Part shown: in pieces, positions 24,954-34,330 of the stretch
How the letters are laid out: every line of letters begins with the position of its first letter
Position numbering within the stretch: the stretch's first letter is position 1
From: Biostraticola tofi
GTDB lineage: Bacteria; Pseudomonadota; Gammaproteobacteria; Enterobacterales; Enterobacteriaceae
Direction of reading: 5' to 3'
Assembly: GCF_004343195.1 (NCBI RefSeq)
Contig: NZ_SMCR01000010.1
Coordinates: 56,462 to 120,461 of the forward strand
DNA: 64,000 nt
Position numbers and translations under genes: made by a program
Notes under the pieces: model-generated
Seen by the model: only the letters and a program-made list of their open reading frames with translations
Database searches by the model: none
Told to the model about the DNA's origin: nothing

Positions 24954-25986
24954 CGCTCAATACCATGGGTTGCTGGGGGGCATTTTCACCAGACAGGACC
25001 GGTGAGGGCGCCGATGCAAACCACACCCGGCCAGCGCTGTACTCAAGGCGTGGGGCGACATCCTCGGCCAGCCAGAGGGGCCCGTCCAGATCAACAATTT
25101 CGGCAGCGACAGCCACCGGCAAAGCGGCTTCCATCGCCAGAGAAGAGCCCAGCATACAGCCAACCATCACCCTCAGTCCTTGCCTGCTGGCCTCTTCTGC
25201 CATTACCAGCGCCTCGGTAAGGCCGCCGCATTTATCAAGTTTGATGTTAATCATTTCGTAGCGCCCGCGCAGATCGGCAATCTCGCCTGCATGATGACAG
25301 CTTTCATCAGCGCAGACAGGAATTGGATGGGCGCAGCGCATCAGGTCGCTGTCATCGTCGGCCGGTAGCGGCTGCTCTATCATGGCGATATTATAGGGTT
25401 GCAGCGCGGTAAACAGGCTGTGGAGATCGACGCCGCCCCAAGCTTCATTGGCATCAATGATCAGCGTCGCCTGGGGCGCGCAAGCGCGGATCGCCGACAC
25501 TTTTTCCAGAATCAGATCCCGGTCTAGCTTTATCTTCAACAGCGTAGCGCCGCGTGATACGGCATCAGCAGCGGCGGCAGACATCATGGCAACCGATCCC
25601 AGACTGAGGGTTTCAGCCGTGACTATGCCTCCTGCGACGGGTGGCCGACATCCGGCTACCTGCCACAGGCTCCGGCCTGTCCTGGCCGCGTCCAGGCGCA
25701 GCAACGCGCAATCCAGCGCATTTCTGGCCGAACCGGGCGGCATTTTCAGGCGCAGCCCCTGGCTGTCGATGCCCGCTTCTATCTCGCTACGCATGGCTTC
25801 CAGTTGTTCACAAACACTGTCCGGATATTCCTGATAGCGGGCGGTCGGCGTGCATTCACCCCATCCGCAGAGGCCATCCTGCTCAATAGCGACCCTAACC
25901 ACTGTCACGGCAAGGCGGGCCCCCCGAGAAATCACAAACGGGCGAGCCAGCGGCAATTCAACAATCTCAATCTGTAACCGTCTCAT
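24946..25986 (-). CDS. dgcA: Enolase-superfamily epimerase: dipeptide epimerase or N-acetyl-D-Glu racemase (DgcA-like)
   Basis: A 346-residue enzyme of the muconate-lactonising subgroup. The catalytic Lys lies in LLKIKLD near residue 152, the metal ligands in IIDANEAW, IEQPLP and CADES, and the second Lys in NIKLDKCGG near 248; GCMLGSS follows. This pattern belongs to L-Ala-D/L-Glu epimerases (YcjG), which recycle wall peptides, and to DgcA, which racemises N-acetyl-D-glutamate. The upstream neighbour is a DUF1611 protein of the DgcN type, two bases away; that pairing is the known D-glutamate catabolic pair, so I favour DgcA. Either role fits a cluster that consumes D-amino-acid peptides. Confidence 0.82.
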   Translation of the reverse strand: MRRLQIEIVELPLARPFVISRGARLAVTVVRVAIEQDGLCGWGECTPTARYQEYPDSVCEQLEAMRSEIEAGIDSQGLRLKMPPGSARNALDCALLRLDAARTGRSLWQVAGCRPPVAGGIVTAETLSLGSVAMMSAAAADAVSRGATLLKIKLDRDLILEKVSAIRACAPQATLIIDANEAWGGVDLHSLFTALQPYNIAMIEQPLPADDDSDLMRCAHPIPVCADESCHHAGEIADLRGRYEMINIKLDKCGGLTEALVMAEEASRQGLRVMVGCMLGSSLAMEAALPVAVAAEIVDLDGPLWLAEDVAPRLEYSAGRVWFASAPSPVLSGENAPQQPMVLSDE

Positions 25987-25988
25987 GA

Positions 25989-27011
25989 CTAGCCCCTTTC
26001 CTGCAATAAGGCGGCGATATCATCAATGCCGAACCGGACCGGATCGGTGGCCGGCACGCCAAATTGCGCCGCAATCTCCTGACAATAGTCTACTGCCTCC
26101 TGTTCACTGACGCTCGAGGTGTTGATGGCAAACCCAGCAAGCCTTACATCGGGACTGGTCACCGCAGCGGCGCGCAAATTCGCCTCTACGCAGTCTTGCA
26201 GCGATACCATCGGTTGATGAGGAAGGTGACGCATGTGGGCACGGCCGATTTCATGACACATCACCAGCCAGTGCGGCTGCGCCCCATGAATCAAACCCAT
26301 GCTGACACCGGCATAGGAAGGGTGAAATAAAGATCCCTGGCCTTCGATAATATCCCAGTGATCGGCATCATTGGCCGGAGAAATGGCTTCAGCCGCACCG
26401 GCAATGAAATCAGCAATCACCGCATCAATAGCGATGCCTTTGCCCGCCACCAGCACGCCGGTTTGTCCGGTGGCGCGAAAATCGGCCTTGAGGCCTCGCT
26501 GGCGCAAAGCCGCTTCCAGCGCTAGCGACGTATACATTTTTCCTACAGAACAGTCGGTGCCGACCGTCAGTACACGCTTGCCGCTGCGCGCTTTGCCGCT
26601 TCCCACCTCAAGTGCCGGACGCCTATGCCGCACATCGAATAACTGGACTTGATGTGTCTCGGCCAGTTCCACCAGACCGGGTATATCCACCAGACGCTGA
26701 TGCAGACCGTTGGCGATATTCATCCCGGCCCCAATAGCCTCGCGTACCGTATCGAGCCAGTGGCTGGGAAGCAATCCCCCTGCGTTGGCCGTGCCCAATA
26801 CCAAAGTATTGACGCCTCTGCCGCGGGCGGCAGCGATAGTAAGATCCTCAAGGCCAAGTGAAACGGTGCAGCCCGGCAGCCGAAGCTGACCGACACAGAA
26901 TGCCGGACGCCAGGCGTGGATACCACGAGCCGTTTTGGCCGCCAGCGGATCAGTGACATCGCCAAGAAACAACAGATAAGGTTGAGGAATCATCATCAGG
27001 GGTGGTCTCAT
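25989..27011 (-). CDS. dgcN: DUF1611 family, DgcN-like D-glutamate N-acetyltransferase
   Basis: A 340-residue cytoplasmic protein of the DUF1611 family. It has an N-terminal Rossmann-like domain (PYLLFLGDVTDPLAAKTA) and a C-terminal P-loop domain with VGTDCSVGKMYTSLALE near residue 150. Proteins of this family include DgcN, which acetylates D-glutamate; DgcA then converts it to N-acetyl-L-glutamate, leading into normal metabolism. The gene is followed two bases later by a DgcA-like epimerase. The start at 27011 lacks a clear ribosome site; internal ATGs at codons 6 and 7 are alternatives. The family call is firm; the substrate is taken from the gene pairing. Confidence 0.8.
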   Translation of the reverse strand: MRPPLMMIPQPYLLFLGDVTDPLAAKTARGIHAWRPAFCVGQLRLPGCTVSLGLEDLTIAAARGRGVNTLVLGTANAGGLLPSHWLDTVREAIGAGMNIANGLHQRLVDIPGLVELAETHQVQLFDVRHRRPALEVGSGKARSGKRVLTVGTDCSVGKMYTSLALEAALRQRGLKADFRATGQTGVLVAGKGIAIDAVIADFIAGAAEAISPANDADHWDIIEGQGSLFHPSYAGVSMGLIHGAQPHWLVMCHEIGRAHMRHLPHQPMVSLQDCVEANLRAAAVTSPDVRLAGFAINTSSVSEQEAVDYCQEIAAQFGVPATDPVRFGIDDIAALLQERG

Positions 27012-27176
27012 ATCAGGTTAAGCCTGACGATGACTATTTCACTAAACCCCGGCCCTGGCGAATGCTTGTTTAGCCGAGGGGGATAACTTGAGATTATACC
27101 CCGTGAGGCCTATCGGCAGGTCCAACTGCCAAACGGCGTTAACCGAAAAAGCAATTCGCCCTGAAGGCTGAAGGCG

Positions 27177-29663
27177 TTATAGCCGCTGATCATCCACCGG
27201 CGAGCGATGTGCGGTATTCTCCGGCGTTTCGCCACGGTATTTTTCCATCTGCACCTGCGCCATCTGCCCACAGCTGCCCTGGGCCAGTTGGGAAGAGCCG
27301 ATATCAAATGTCAGGCAGTTGACGCTACCGTTAATGCAGAGCGAACCGGGGACCGCCGCATCAAGGGCACCATACCAGGCCCCCTCGTTAATACGGATAA
27401 CACCTGGCCGGATGTCGTCGCCGACCACTGCCCCGACCAGCACTTGCCCGCGATCGTTCCACACCCGAACCAGATCCCCCGGACGGATGCCACGCAGAGC
27501 GGCATCCTGTCGGTTTATCAGTACCGCTTCTCGCCCGGCGACCGCATAGTTATCCCGCAGTGAAGTATTGTCCAACTGAGAATGCAAACGATTGACCGGA
27601 TGGCCACTAGACAGGGAAAGCGGGAAACGTTCGGCTTCAGGTCCCCGATACCATTCGTGTGGCGTCATCCAGGTCGGGTGGGCCGGACTATCATCATACC
27701 CCATCGCCGCTATCGTCTCGGAGGTGATTTCTATTTTGCCAGAGGGCGTGCCCAGCGGATTCATTAAGGGATCCTCCCGATAGTCGGCAAAGCGTACCCA
27801 CTGCTGGTCGGTCTCAGCCAGCGGAAAACGGACGTAATTATTTGACGACCAGAACAGTGGAAACGGCGGCAATGCAACGTCGGCAATGGCAGCCTGACGC
27901 CGCATAGCCTCGTACATGGCCTCAAGCCATTCCAGCTCGGTTTTACCCTCGGTAAACGCCTGCTCATGACCGATATGGGCCGCCAGCGCGCTAAAAATGG
28001 CAAAGTCATCGCGCGCCTCATGCTGAGGGGCCACACACTGGTGCATCGGAAAGATATAACGCCCAGAGTAGTCGCCGCCCATCTCAAGATCGTTGCGCTC
28101 ATAAGACGTGGTAGCAGGCAGTACGATATCGGCATAGCGGGCAGTGGCGGTCCAGTAGGGTTCATTAACGACGATGGTTTCCGGCCGTTGCCAGGCCTTG
28201 ATAAGGTTATTGATATCCTGATGTTGCTGCAAGGTATTGCCGCCGGCCACATAGACCATTTTGACATCTGGATAAGTCAGTGTCCGGCCGTTATGGGCTA
28301 TGGTTTTGCCCGGATTGGCCAGGCAATCGGCAATGCGCGCCACCGGTATCGGCGTAGGGGCCCCCTTGGGAGCCTTGCCGGCCGTCATCCCGGACAGCAC
28401 GCCGCCTGTAGCGCGTGGGCTCCCCCCAGATGAATAATGATAGCTGAATCCGAATCCGCCGCCGGGCAAGCCTATCTGCCCAAGCATCGCCGCCAGGGTG
28501 ACCAGCATCCAGTGCTGCTGCTCACCATGATGCTGGCGCTGAATACCCCAGCCGGCCATGATCATGGTGCGCTGCGAGGCCATATCTCGGGCCAGTTGGC
28601 GGATGGCGGCCGCGCTGATACCGCAGAGATCGGCCGCCCAATCGGCATCTTTGGCTTGGCCATCCTGTTCGCCGACCAGATAAGCGCTAAATGGCTCAAA
28701 ACCGACGGTGTAATCGCGGATAAAATCAATGTCATGGCGTTTCTCAACCAACAGAGTGTGGGCCAGCCCCATCATCAGCGCGCAGTCAGTATAAGGTCTG
28801 GGGGCGATCCATTCCGCATCCAGTTGACGAGCGCTCTCATTCTTGACCGGATCAATACAGATGATCCGGGTACCCTTCTTTTTCAGCGCCATAAAACCGC
28901 CGGCGCCGACATGGTCAGGCACATTCCAGCTGTTACGCAGTGTCACCAGCGGGTTGCAACCCCAAAGCACGACCAACTGGCTGTGTTCGATCACATTGGG
29001 CCAGGTGGTCTGCTGCTCATAAACTTCAATCGAGCCGACCACATGGGGCATGATGATCTGCGCCGCGCCGGTGGAATAGTCGCCGGTGTAACCCAGAAAC
29101 CCACCGGCCAGGTTCATCAGGCGTTTAAGCAGGGCCTGACAATTATGCAACAAACCGACGCTTTTCCAGCCGTAAGACCCGGCATAGATCGCTTGCGGGC
29201 CGTGCTGACGCTGGATGCGAAGGATTTCATCACCCACCAGGCTGATGGCCTTATCCCAGCTCAACCTGACCCACTGGTCTTGGCCACGCAGTTCAGTATG
29301 ACTGCCTGGACCGCCCTCAAGCCAGCTTTTACGGGCCATTGGACAACGAATCCGGTTTGCGGCATGGACCTGCTCTGGCACCATTTGTACCAGCTCGTTA
29401 GCGGCGGGATCGTCCTGTATGGGTTTTACTCGTATCAGGCGGCCATCAGTGATCGTCGCCTCAAAAGCCCCCCAATGAGCGGCACTGAGTACCCCCTCCC
29501 TGGCCGCCCGCAGAGCGGTGAATTCAGGCAGCGCTTTGGCTATCGCCTCAGCCAGAGCACTTTTCGGCCACAAACCGGCGGTAAAGAATGCTGCAGCAAT
29601 GGCACCACTGGCGCTAAGAAAGCGCCGCCGGCTCAGCTTTCCCGATAAGGTACTATTGTCCAT
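27177..29663 (-). CDS. torZ: TMAO/S-oxide reductase, molybdopterin enzyme (TorZ-like)
   Basis: A periplasmic molybdopterin guanine dinucleotide reductase that passes electrons to trimethylamine N-oxide or related N- and S-oxides in anaerobic respiration. The Tat signal is clear: LSRRRFLSASGAIAAAF with a cleavage site after KSALA. GSYGWKSVGLLHN, TGDYSTGAAQIIMPHVVGS near 195 (with the Ser ligand region for molybdenum), GWGIQRQHHGEQQHWM and LGQIGLPGGGFGFSYHY all match TorZ more closely than TorA. There is no iron-sulphur motif, as expected. I chose the ATG at 29663, which follows AACAGG and starts the Tat signal; the frame extends further without a better ribosome site. The cytochrome gene lies 31 bases upstream in the same operon. 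Confidence 0.93.
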   Translation of the reverse strand: MDNSTLSGKLSRRRFLSASGAIAAAFFTAGLWPKSALAEAIAKALPEFTALRAAREGVLSAAHWGAFEATITDGRLIRVKPIQDDPAANELVQMVPEQVHAANRIRCPMARKSWLEGGPGSHTELRGQDQWVRLSWDKAISLVGDEILRIQRQHGPQAIYAGSYGWKSVGLLHNCQALLKRLMNLAGGFLGYTGDYSTGAAQIIMPHVVGSIEVYEQQTTWPNVIEHSQLVVLWGCNPLVTLRNSWNVPDHVGAGGFMALKKKGTRIICIDPVKNESARQLDAEWIAPRPYTDCALMMGLAHTLLVEKRHDIDFIRDYTVGFEPFSAYLVGEQDGQAKDADWAADLCGISAAAIRQLARDMASQRTMIMAGWGIQRQHHGEQQHWMLVTLAAMLGQIGLPGGGFGFSYHYSSGGSPRATGGVLSGMTAGKAPKGAPTPIPVARIADCLANPGKTIAHNGRTLTYPDVKMVYVAGGNTLQQHQDINNLIKAWQRPETIVVNEPYWTATARYADIVLPATTSYERNDLEMGGDYSGRYIFPMHQCVAPQHEARDDFAIFSALAAHIGHEQAFTEGKTELEWLEAMYEAMRRQAAIADVALPPFPLFWSSNNYVRFPLAETDQQWVRFADYREDPLMNPLGTPSGKIEITSETIAAMGYDDSPAHPTWMTPHEWYRGPEAERFPLSLSSGHPVNRLHSQLDNTSLRDNYAVAGREAVLINRQDAALRGIRPGDLVRVWNDRGQVLVGAVVGDDIRPGVIRINEGAWYGALDAAVPGSLCINGSVNCLTFDIGSSQLAQGSCGQMAQVQMEKYRGETPENTAHRSPVDDQRL

Positions 29664-29694
29664 CGGCCTGTTATACCCCTGCATTTTGATGACG

Positions 29695-30378
29695 TTATGG
29701 TTTAGCCGCGGCCGACATATCGCCGGCGTGTTTTTGCACATACTGGGTCAGCAATCGAATCTGTTCTTTATCCAGCGAGGTGCGAGGCGTCATGCTGCGC
29801 ATTACCGCTGGCCACTGATTAGCACTGAAGTTCTTCGGCGCAGGCAGGCTATGGCACCCGCCACAGTTGGCCTCGTACAACTTGCCGGCCTGCTGCCAAA
29901 GCGCCGGCAACCGATCGGTCAGTGCCGTTTTATCAAGCCAGATGGTTAAAGTCACTTCATGCCATTTCTGACCGGCAGTGATCACTGCATCGGTATCGCT
30001 ATGGCGAAGCTGCCGTTTGGCCGCGTCCCCAAGCGTAGCGCTAATAATGCGTTTACCGGCGGCGGCATACATCACGCCTTCGGCGCCTTCCTGCTGCCAG
30101 CCCTGTAAGCTAGCCTGCAGCCGGCTATCCTGGGGACTTAACACCTGCAGACGGGTTGAGGGGAGTAATGTTCCGCCCACACCGGGACCGGTTGCGTCCA
30201 GGTAAAAAGGCTGGCTGGACAGGGTATACCGACTGGCAGCGTTATCTGGATTGCCGGCAGCCTGGGCTGAAACATCGTCAGCCGCCAGCGCCAGTGGCGA
30301 GCAACACAGCAATAATGCCATCAACGCTACCCGGGTAGATAAGGCGTTTTCATCGGGGGAGGAAAATCGCATATACAT
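29695..30378 (-). CDS. TorC/TorY-like monohaem cytochrome c, tetrahaem domain absent
   Basis: A 227-residue exported cytochrome. Residues 1-32 are a Sec signal (VALMALLLCCSPLALA). The rest matches the C-terminal domain of TorC and TorY: GTLLPSTRLQVLSPQDSRLQ, GWQQEGAEGVMYAAAGKRI, and the single haem site NCGGCHSLPAP near 178, followed by NQWPAVMRSMTPRTSLDKEQ. TorC and TorY normally have about 370-390 residues with an N-terminal NapC-type tetrahaem domain that takes electrons from menaquinol; that part is absent here. The gene starts at ATG 30378 after AAAGGGA. It would hand electrons to TorZ, but some other quinol oxidase must feed it. It is not a truncated fragment, since it has its own signal peptide. 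Confidence 0.85.
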   Translation of the reverse strand: MYMRFSSPDENALSTRVALMALLLCCSPLALAADDVSAQAAGNPDNAASRYTLSSQPFYLDATGPGVGGTLLPSTRLQVLSPQDSRLQASLQGWQQEGAEGVMYAAAGKRIISATLGDAAKRQLRHSDTDAVITAGQKWHEVTLTIWLDKTALTDRLPALWQQAGKLYEANCGGCHSLPAPKNFSANQWPAVMRSMTPRTSLDKEQIRLLTQYVQKHAGDMSAAAKP

Positions 30379-30919
30379 CAACACAGTTCCCTTTGCAATC
30401 GACCCGCGGATAACCGGCAGGCCTGCCAATAATTCGGCCGCCAGATAAGCGGCAGTCGTAAAGACTGATAAATTAGCAGCATTATTGCGATGTTTTTTTG
30501 ATCTGGCAGGTTAAATAGCAGGTAAGAGAGTTTTAACTCCCTGTACTCTACATCGCACGTTACCTAATACAGGAAGCCGGCCCGACAGCCCGCTGTTAAA
30601 CCGATGTTTTGCGTCTTGACCACGGCACTGCTGCCGTACCGGCTTATCTCGCGGCAGCAGGGACTGGCTGTTTCAACCTGTCGGGACACTTGGCCCCCAA
30701 AGCAAGCGCCCTATTCCGATATTTATCTGTAAGGCTGGTCTCGACATAAAAGCGTATGTAATTAAAATTACATAATAACTGAGGGTATATTAAAACCAGA
30801 TACGTCATTGTTGTGTAAATAAGCCTTTAAGATAAATAGAACAAATATCCATCACAACACGCTTTATTCTGCCATTGACTGTGCTATCATCTAACCCAAT
30901 TCATTGCCTATGAGGCTTT
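30379..30919. other. Divergent intergenic region
   Basis: About 540 bases between the divergent cytochrome and emrE genes. It must hold both promoters. I found no TorR-type decamers that I could defend. The right part is AT-rich and holds the palindrome listed at 30755-30774. No coding frame is convincing. Confidence 0.5.
30755..30774. promoter_or_regulatory. 20-bp palindrome upstream of emrE
   Basis: TATGTAATT-AA-AATTACATA is a perfect 9-2-9 inverted repeat about 145 bases before the emrE start. The size and symmetry suit a TetR- or MarR-type operator; the regulator is not in the window. Confidence 0.4.
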
Positions 30920-31249
30920 ATGCCGTACTTTTTTTTACTGATCGCGATCATTTCAGAAGTGATAGCCACCTCCTCCTTAAAAGCATCTGAAGGCTTTACC
31001 AAACTGGTTCCTTCCTTAATGGTTGTCGTCGGTTACTTGGTTTCTTTTTTCCTGCTATCTCTGGTACTTAAGAGCATTCCTTTAGGCGTTGCTTATGCCT
31101 CTTGGGCGGGACTAGGCATAGTGTTCGTTGCCCTGTCTGGCTTATTCTTCTTTGGCCAGAAATTAGATTACTACGCCATTCTTGGTATGATTCTTATTGT
31201 CGCCGGCGTACTGATAATGAACCTGCTTTCACGCACTGCCGGACATTAA
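30920..31249 (+). CDS. emrE: Small multidrug resistance exporter EmrE
   Basis: A 109-residue four-helix inner-membrane protein that works as a dimer and swaps protons for quaternary ammonium and other cationic drugs. The essential membrane Glu is in ISEVIATSSLKASEG near residue 13; GVAYASWAGLGIV near 57 and FFGQKLDYYAILGM near 77 match EmrE, as does the LLSR ending before the C-terminus. It is closer to EmrE than to MdtI, MdtJ or SugE. It is a lone gene followed by speG 50 bases later in the same direction. Confidence 0.9.
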   Translation: MPYFFLLIAIISEVIATSSLKASEGFTKLVPSLMVVVGYLVSFFLLSLVLKSIPLGVAYASWAGLGIVFVALSGLFFFGQKLDYYAILGMILIVAGVLIMNLLSRTAGH

Positions 31250-31299
31250 TCCGCAAATTCTATTTTTAACCATTATCCCAATCACATTAAGCACATATT

Positions 31300-31866
31300 A
31301 TGCCCTCCGAAATTACTGACTCAAATAGCATGAATATTCGTTTACGCCCGTTAGAAAGGGAAGATCTGCGTTTCGTCCATCAATTAAATAATAATGAAAC
31401 AATGATGCGCTATTGGTTCGAGGAGCCTTATGAGGCCTTTGTCGAGCTGGCAGATCTTTATGATAAGCATATTCATGATCTTACCGAGCGTCGATTTATT
31501 ATCGACAAGGAAGGTGTCAGCGTCGGTATGGTCGAGCTAGTGGAAATCATGCCTCTGCACCTGCGTGCCGAGTTCGGCATAATCATCGCGCCTGAACATC
31601 AGGGTTTTGGCTATGCTACCCATGCTGCGCTGCTGGCAATGAAATATGGCTTTATGGTCCTTAACCTGCATAAGCTTTATCTCATTGTCGATGAAGAGAA
31701 TGAAAAAGCAATTCATATCTATAGCAAGCTTGGATTCAAGACCGAAGGGGTGCTGCTGCAAGAATTCTTTATTAATGGTAAATATCGCAATACCATGCGG
31801 ATGTGTATCTTCCAGCAAGAATTCCTGGATAATCAGGACAGCTTCAGTCAGAGAATTGCTGGCTAA
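31300..31866 (+). CDS. speG: Spermidine N1-acetyltransferase SpeG
   Basis: SpeG acetylates spermidine and spermine with acetyl-CoA to limit polyamine toxicity, acting as a dodecamer in the cytoplasm. The GNAT fold is clear: [19 protein letters not shown] at the start, [20 protein letters not shown] near 40-60 (the allosteric polyamine site in E. coli), the acetyl-CoA loop [13 protein letters not shown] near 103, and the Tyr in IHIYSKLGF near 143. The 188-residue length and sequence closely follow E. coli SpeG (186). ATG at 31300 gives the same MPS start. Confidence 0.95.
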   Translation: MPSEITDSNSMNIRLRPLEREDLRFVHQLNNNETMMRYWFEEPYEAFVELADLYDKHIHDLTERRFIIDKEGVSVGMVELVEIMPLHLRAEFGIIIAPEHQGFGYATHAALLAMKYGFMVLNLHKLYLIVDEENEKAIHIYSKLGFKTEGVLLQEFFINGKYRNTMRMCIFQQEFLDNQDSFSQRIAG

Positions 31867-31893
31867 GATCAGAGCATAACTGGCTAAGTTGGC

Positions 31894-31927
31894 GGCAGAG
31901 TGAACCAAAAGCCTGGTTTACTCTGCC
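31894..31927. terminator. Hairpin between speG and glgX
   Basis: A 14-bp stem with one mismatch (GGCAGAGTGAACCA against TGGTTTACTCTGCC) and a 6-base loop, 28 bases after speG. The T-run is missing. A second 7-bp hairpin (GCCTGGG-CATTT-CCCAGGC) lies at 31994-32012, close to the glgX end. Together they probably end both converging transcripts. Confidence 0.5.
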
Positions 31928-32041
31928 CCCATTTACCCCACTTTACCGGCCCCGTTAAAACATTGCTCAGCCCGTAACGGCGGAGCAAGGGGCGCCTGGG
32001 CATTTCCCAGGCTAGTATACCCAAACCTGCTATTCGCCAAT

Positions 32042-34330
32042 TTACTGCTTGTTTGATTTGGCATTGACCAGTTCAAACAGCACTACCGTCCTGGATGGAC
32101 AGCTATATTCATGGCCAAATTCAAAGCTTTGTTCATTGATATCATCGGGCTGGTAGGTATCAAAGATATGGCGCCAGCCAAATCCATGAGCAACGTCAGG
32201 CAGCGTAAATAGCACATCTTCATGAGAGGAACTGAACAGCAGCAGCACTGTGCTTAATGAACCGACCCGCAATAATCCGGTCGGCTGTGAACGCCCATCC
32301 AGCAGCATGCCGATACTTTTCAAATCATTGTCGCCCCAGGCCTCTTCATTCATTTCCTCGCCATTAGGCTGAACCCAGGTGACATCTTTGATGTTGAGTT
32401 TTTCATTAAGCCGACCGCTGAGAAAGCGGCCCCGATGAAGGATGGGAAAACGTTTACGCAGGGCAATCAGCCGATAGGTGAACAGAATAAGCGCCTCTCC
32501 GTTTTCGCCTATATGCCAGTCCACCCAACTGATTTCACTGTCTTGGCAATAGCCATTGTTATTACCCTGCTGGCTGCGCGCAAATTCATCGCCGGCCAGC
32601 AGCATCGGCGTACCCTGGGAAAACATCAGCGTTGCCAGCATGTTACGCATCTGGCGCAGCCGCAACTCGTTGATAGCAGGCTCGTCCGTCGGCCCTTCAA
32701 CACCATAATTGGCCGAAATGTTATCGCTATGCCCATCTCGATTATCTTCGCCATTGGCTTCATTGTGCTTATGCTCATAAGAAACAATGTCGTTAAGCGT
32801 AAAACCGTCATGGGCAGTAATAAAGTTAACCGACGCATGAGGCTTGCGTCCCCGATGATTGAATATGTCCGCCGAACCGGCCAGGCGAGTAGTAAATTCC
32901 GCCAGTTGACCTTCATCGCCGCGCCAGAATTTACGTACTGAATCTCGATATTTGTCGTTCCATTCCGCCCATCCCGGCGGGAAACCACCGACCTGATAGC
33001 CTCCCGGCCCGCAATCCCAAGGCTCGGCGATAAGCTTGCACTGGCTGAGTATCGGATCCTGGCGACAGGTATCGAGAAATCCGCAACCCTCATCGAAACC
33101 GTAGCTTTCGCGCCCCAGAATGGTCGCCAGGTCGAAGCGGAACCCGTCCACCTGCATCTCTATCGCCCAGTAGCGCAACGAATCGGTGACCATCTGCAGC
33201 ACCCGGGGGTGGCTGAGATTCAGTGTATTACCCGTGCCGGTGTCATTGATATAATAACGTTTTTCTTCAGGAAACAGCCGATAATAGCTGGCATTATCGA
33301 TACCCTTAAGCGACAGGGTCGGGCCAAGCTCGTTGCCTTCGGCAGTGTGGTTATAGACGACATCAAGAATCACTTCAATGCCGGCTGCATGCAGAGTGGC
33401 AATCATCTGCTTGAATTCATTAACCGTCGAGGTGGCCATATACTGAGGATGGGGAGCAAAAAAACCCAGCGTGTTGTAGCCCCAGAAATTATGCAGACCC
33501 TTCTCCTGCAAATGACGATCATCGGCGAAGACATGGACCGGCATAAGCTCGATCGCAGTCACGCCCAGGGATTTGATATAATCGACAATCTGCGGAACGC
33601 TCATCCCCGAGAAAGTACCACGCATATGCTCGGGTACCGCAGGGTGACGCATGGTATAGCCACGAACATGAGTTTCATATATCAGTGTTTTTTCCCAGGG
33701 AATAGATGGCTTACCGTTCACCGGCCATGAAAAGGCGGGGTCTATAACCCGACATTTGGGCATAAACGGCGCACTGTCGCGCTGGTCCATACTGAGATCT
33801 TTATCTTCTGCATTGAAGTCATAGGCAAACAGTGAATCATCCCAGGTCAATTCACCCCAGATTTGCTTGGCATAGGGGTCCAACAGCAGTTTGGATGGGT
33901 TAAACCGATGTCCCTGTTCGGGATCATGAGGCCCATGCACCCGGTATCCATACAGCAGCCCAGGTCGGGCATCCGGAAGATAGCCGTGCCATACCTCATC
34001 GGTATACTCGGGCAACTCGATACGGTCATACTCTTCGCCCTCTTCGTTGAACAGGCAAAGCTCAACTTTAGTGGCATGAGCCGAAAAGATGGCAAAATTG
34101 ACGCCCAGACCATCCCAGGTAGACCCCAGCGGTACCGGCATCCCTTCTCGGACCCGGGTTTTTCGATTGGCGTCCAGGCTTTTAACAATCTCATTGTCTG
34201 TATTCGGATGGCCGATGCGAACCCCGTGCTCATCTACCGTGACTTTTACCTGATTATCGACTTTACTCGCCATTGTGGTGGTCGTGGTGGGCATGACCAC
34301 TTCAGTTTTTTTTGACGATCCCTTGGCCAT
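32042..34330 (-). CDS. glgX: Glycogen debranching enzyme, isoamylase type (GlgX/TreX-like, long form)
   Basis: A 762-residue GH13 enzyme that cuts alpha-1,6 branches in glycogen or limit dextrins in the cytoplasm. Order: a unique polar N-terminal extension of about 55 residues, a carbohydrate-binding beta domain (GSTWDGLGVNFAIFSAHATK near 69), then the catalytic barrel with DVVYNHTAEG near 322, the nucleophile Asp in VDGFRFDLATILG near 395, the acid Glu in LIAEPWDCG near 432 and the third Asp in TAHDGFTLND near 510. E. coli GlgX has 657 residues; this longer form resembles TreX-type proteins. It is not in a glg operon here, so it may be a second debranching enzyme serving trehalose or stress glycogen. 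AGGAG lies about eight bases before the ATG. Confidence 0.9.
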   Translation of the reverse strand: MAKGSSKKTEVVMPTTTTTMASKVDNQVKVTVDEHGVRIGHPNTDNEIVKSLDANRKTRVREGMPVPLGSTWDGLGVNFAIFSAHATKVELCLFNEEGEEYDRIELPEYTDEVWHGYLPDARPGLLYGYRVHGPHDPEQGHRFNPSKLLLDPYAKQIWGELTWDDSLFAYDFNAEDKDLSMDQRDSAPFMPKCRVIDPAFSWPVNGKPSIPWEKTLIYETHVRGYTMRHPAVPEHMRGTFSGMSVPQIVDYIKSLGVTAIELMPVHVFADDRHLQEKGLHNFWGYNTLGFFAPHPQYMATSTVNEFKQMIATLHAAGIEVILDVVYNHTAEGNELGPTLSLKGIDNASYYRLFPEEKRYYINDTGTGNTLNLSHPRVLQMVTDSLRYWAIEMQVDGFRFDLATILGRESYGFDEGCGFLDTCRQDPILSQCKLIAEPWDCGPGGYQVGGFPPGWAEWNDKYRDSVRKFWRGDEGQLAEFTTRLAGSADIFNHRGRKPHASVNFITAHDGFTLNDIVSYEHKHNEANGEDNRDGHSDNISANYGVEGPTDEPAINELRLRQMRNMLATLMFSQGTPMLLAGDEFARSQQGNNNGYCQDSEISWVDWHIGENGEALILFTYRLIALRKRFPILHRGRFLSGRLNEKLNIKDVTWVQPNGEEMNEEAWGDNDLKSIGMLLDGRSQPTGLLRVGSLSTVLLLFSSSHEDVLFTLPDVAHGFGWRHIFDTYQPDDINEQSFEFGHEYSCPSRTVVLFELVNAKSNKQ

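Noticed and set aside
28437..29648. 403-codon open frame antisense to torZ
   Set aside because: It lies wholly opposite a clear molybdopterin reductase; its length comes from GC-rich codon bias and its protein has no recognisable features.
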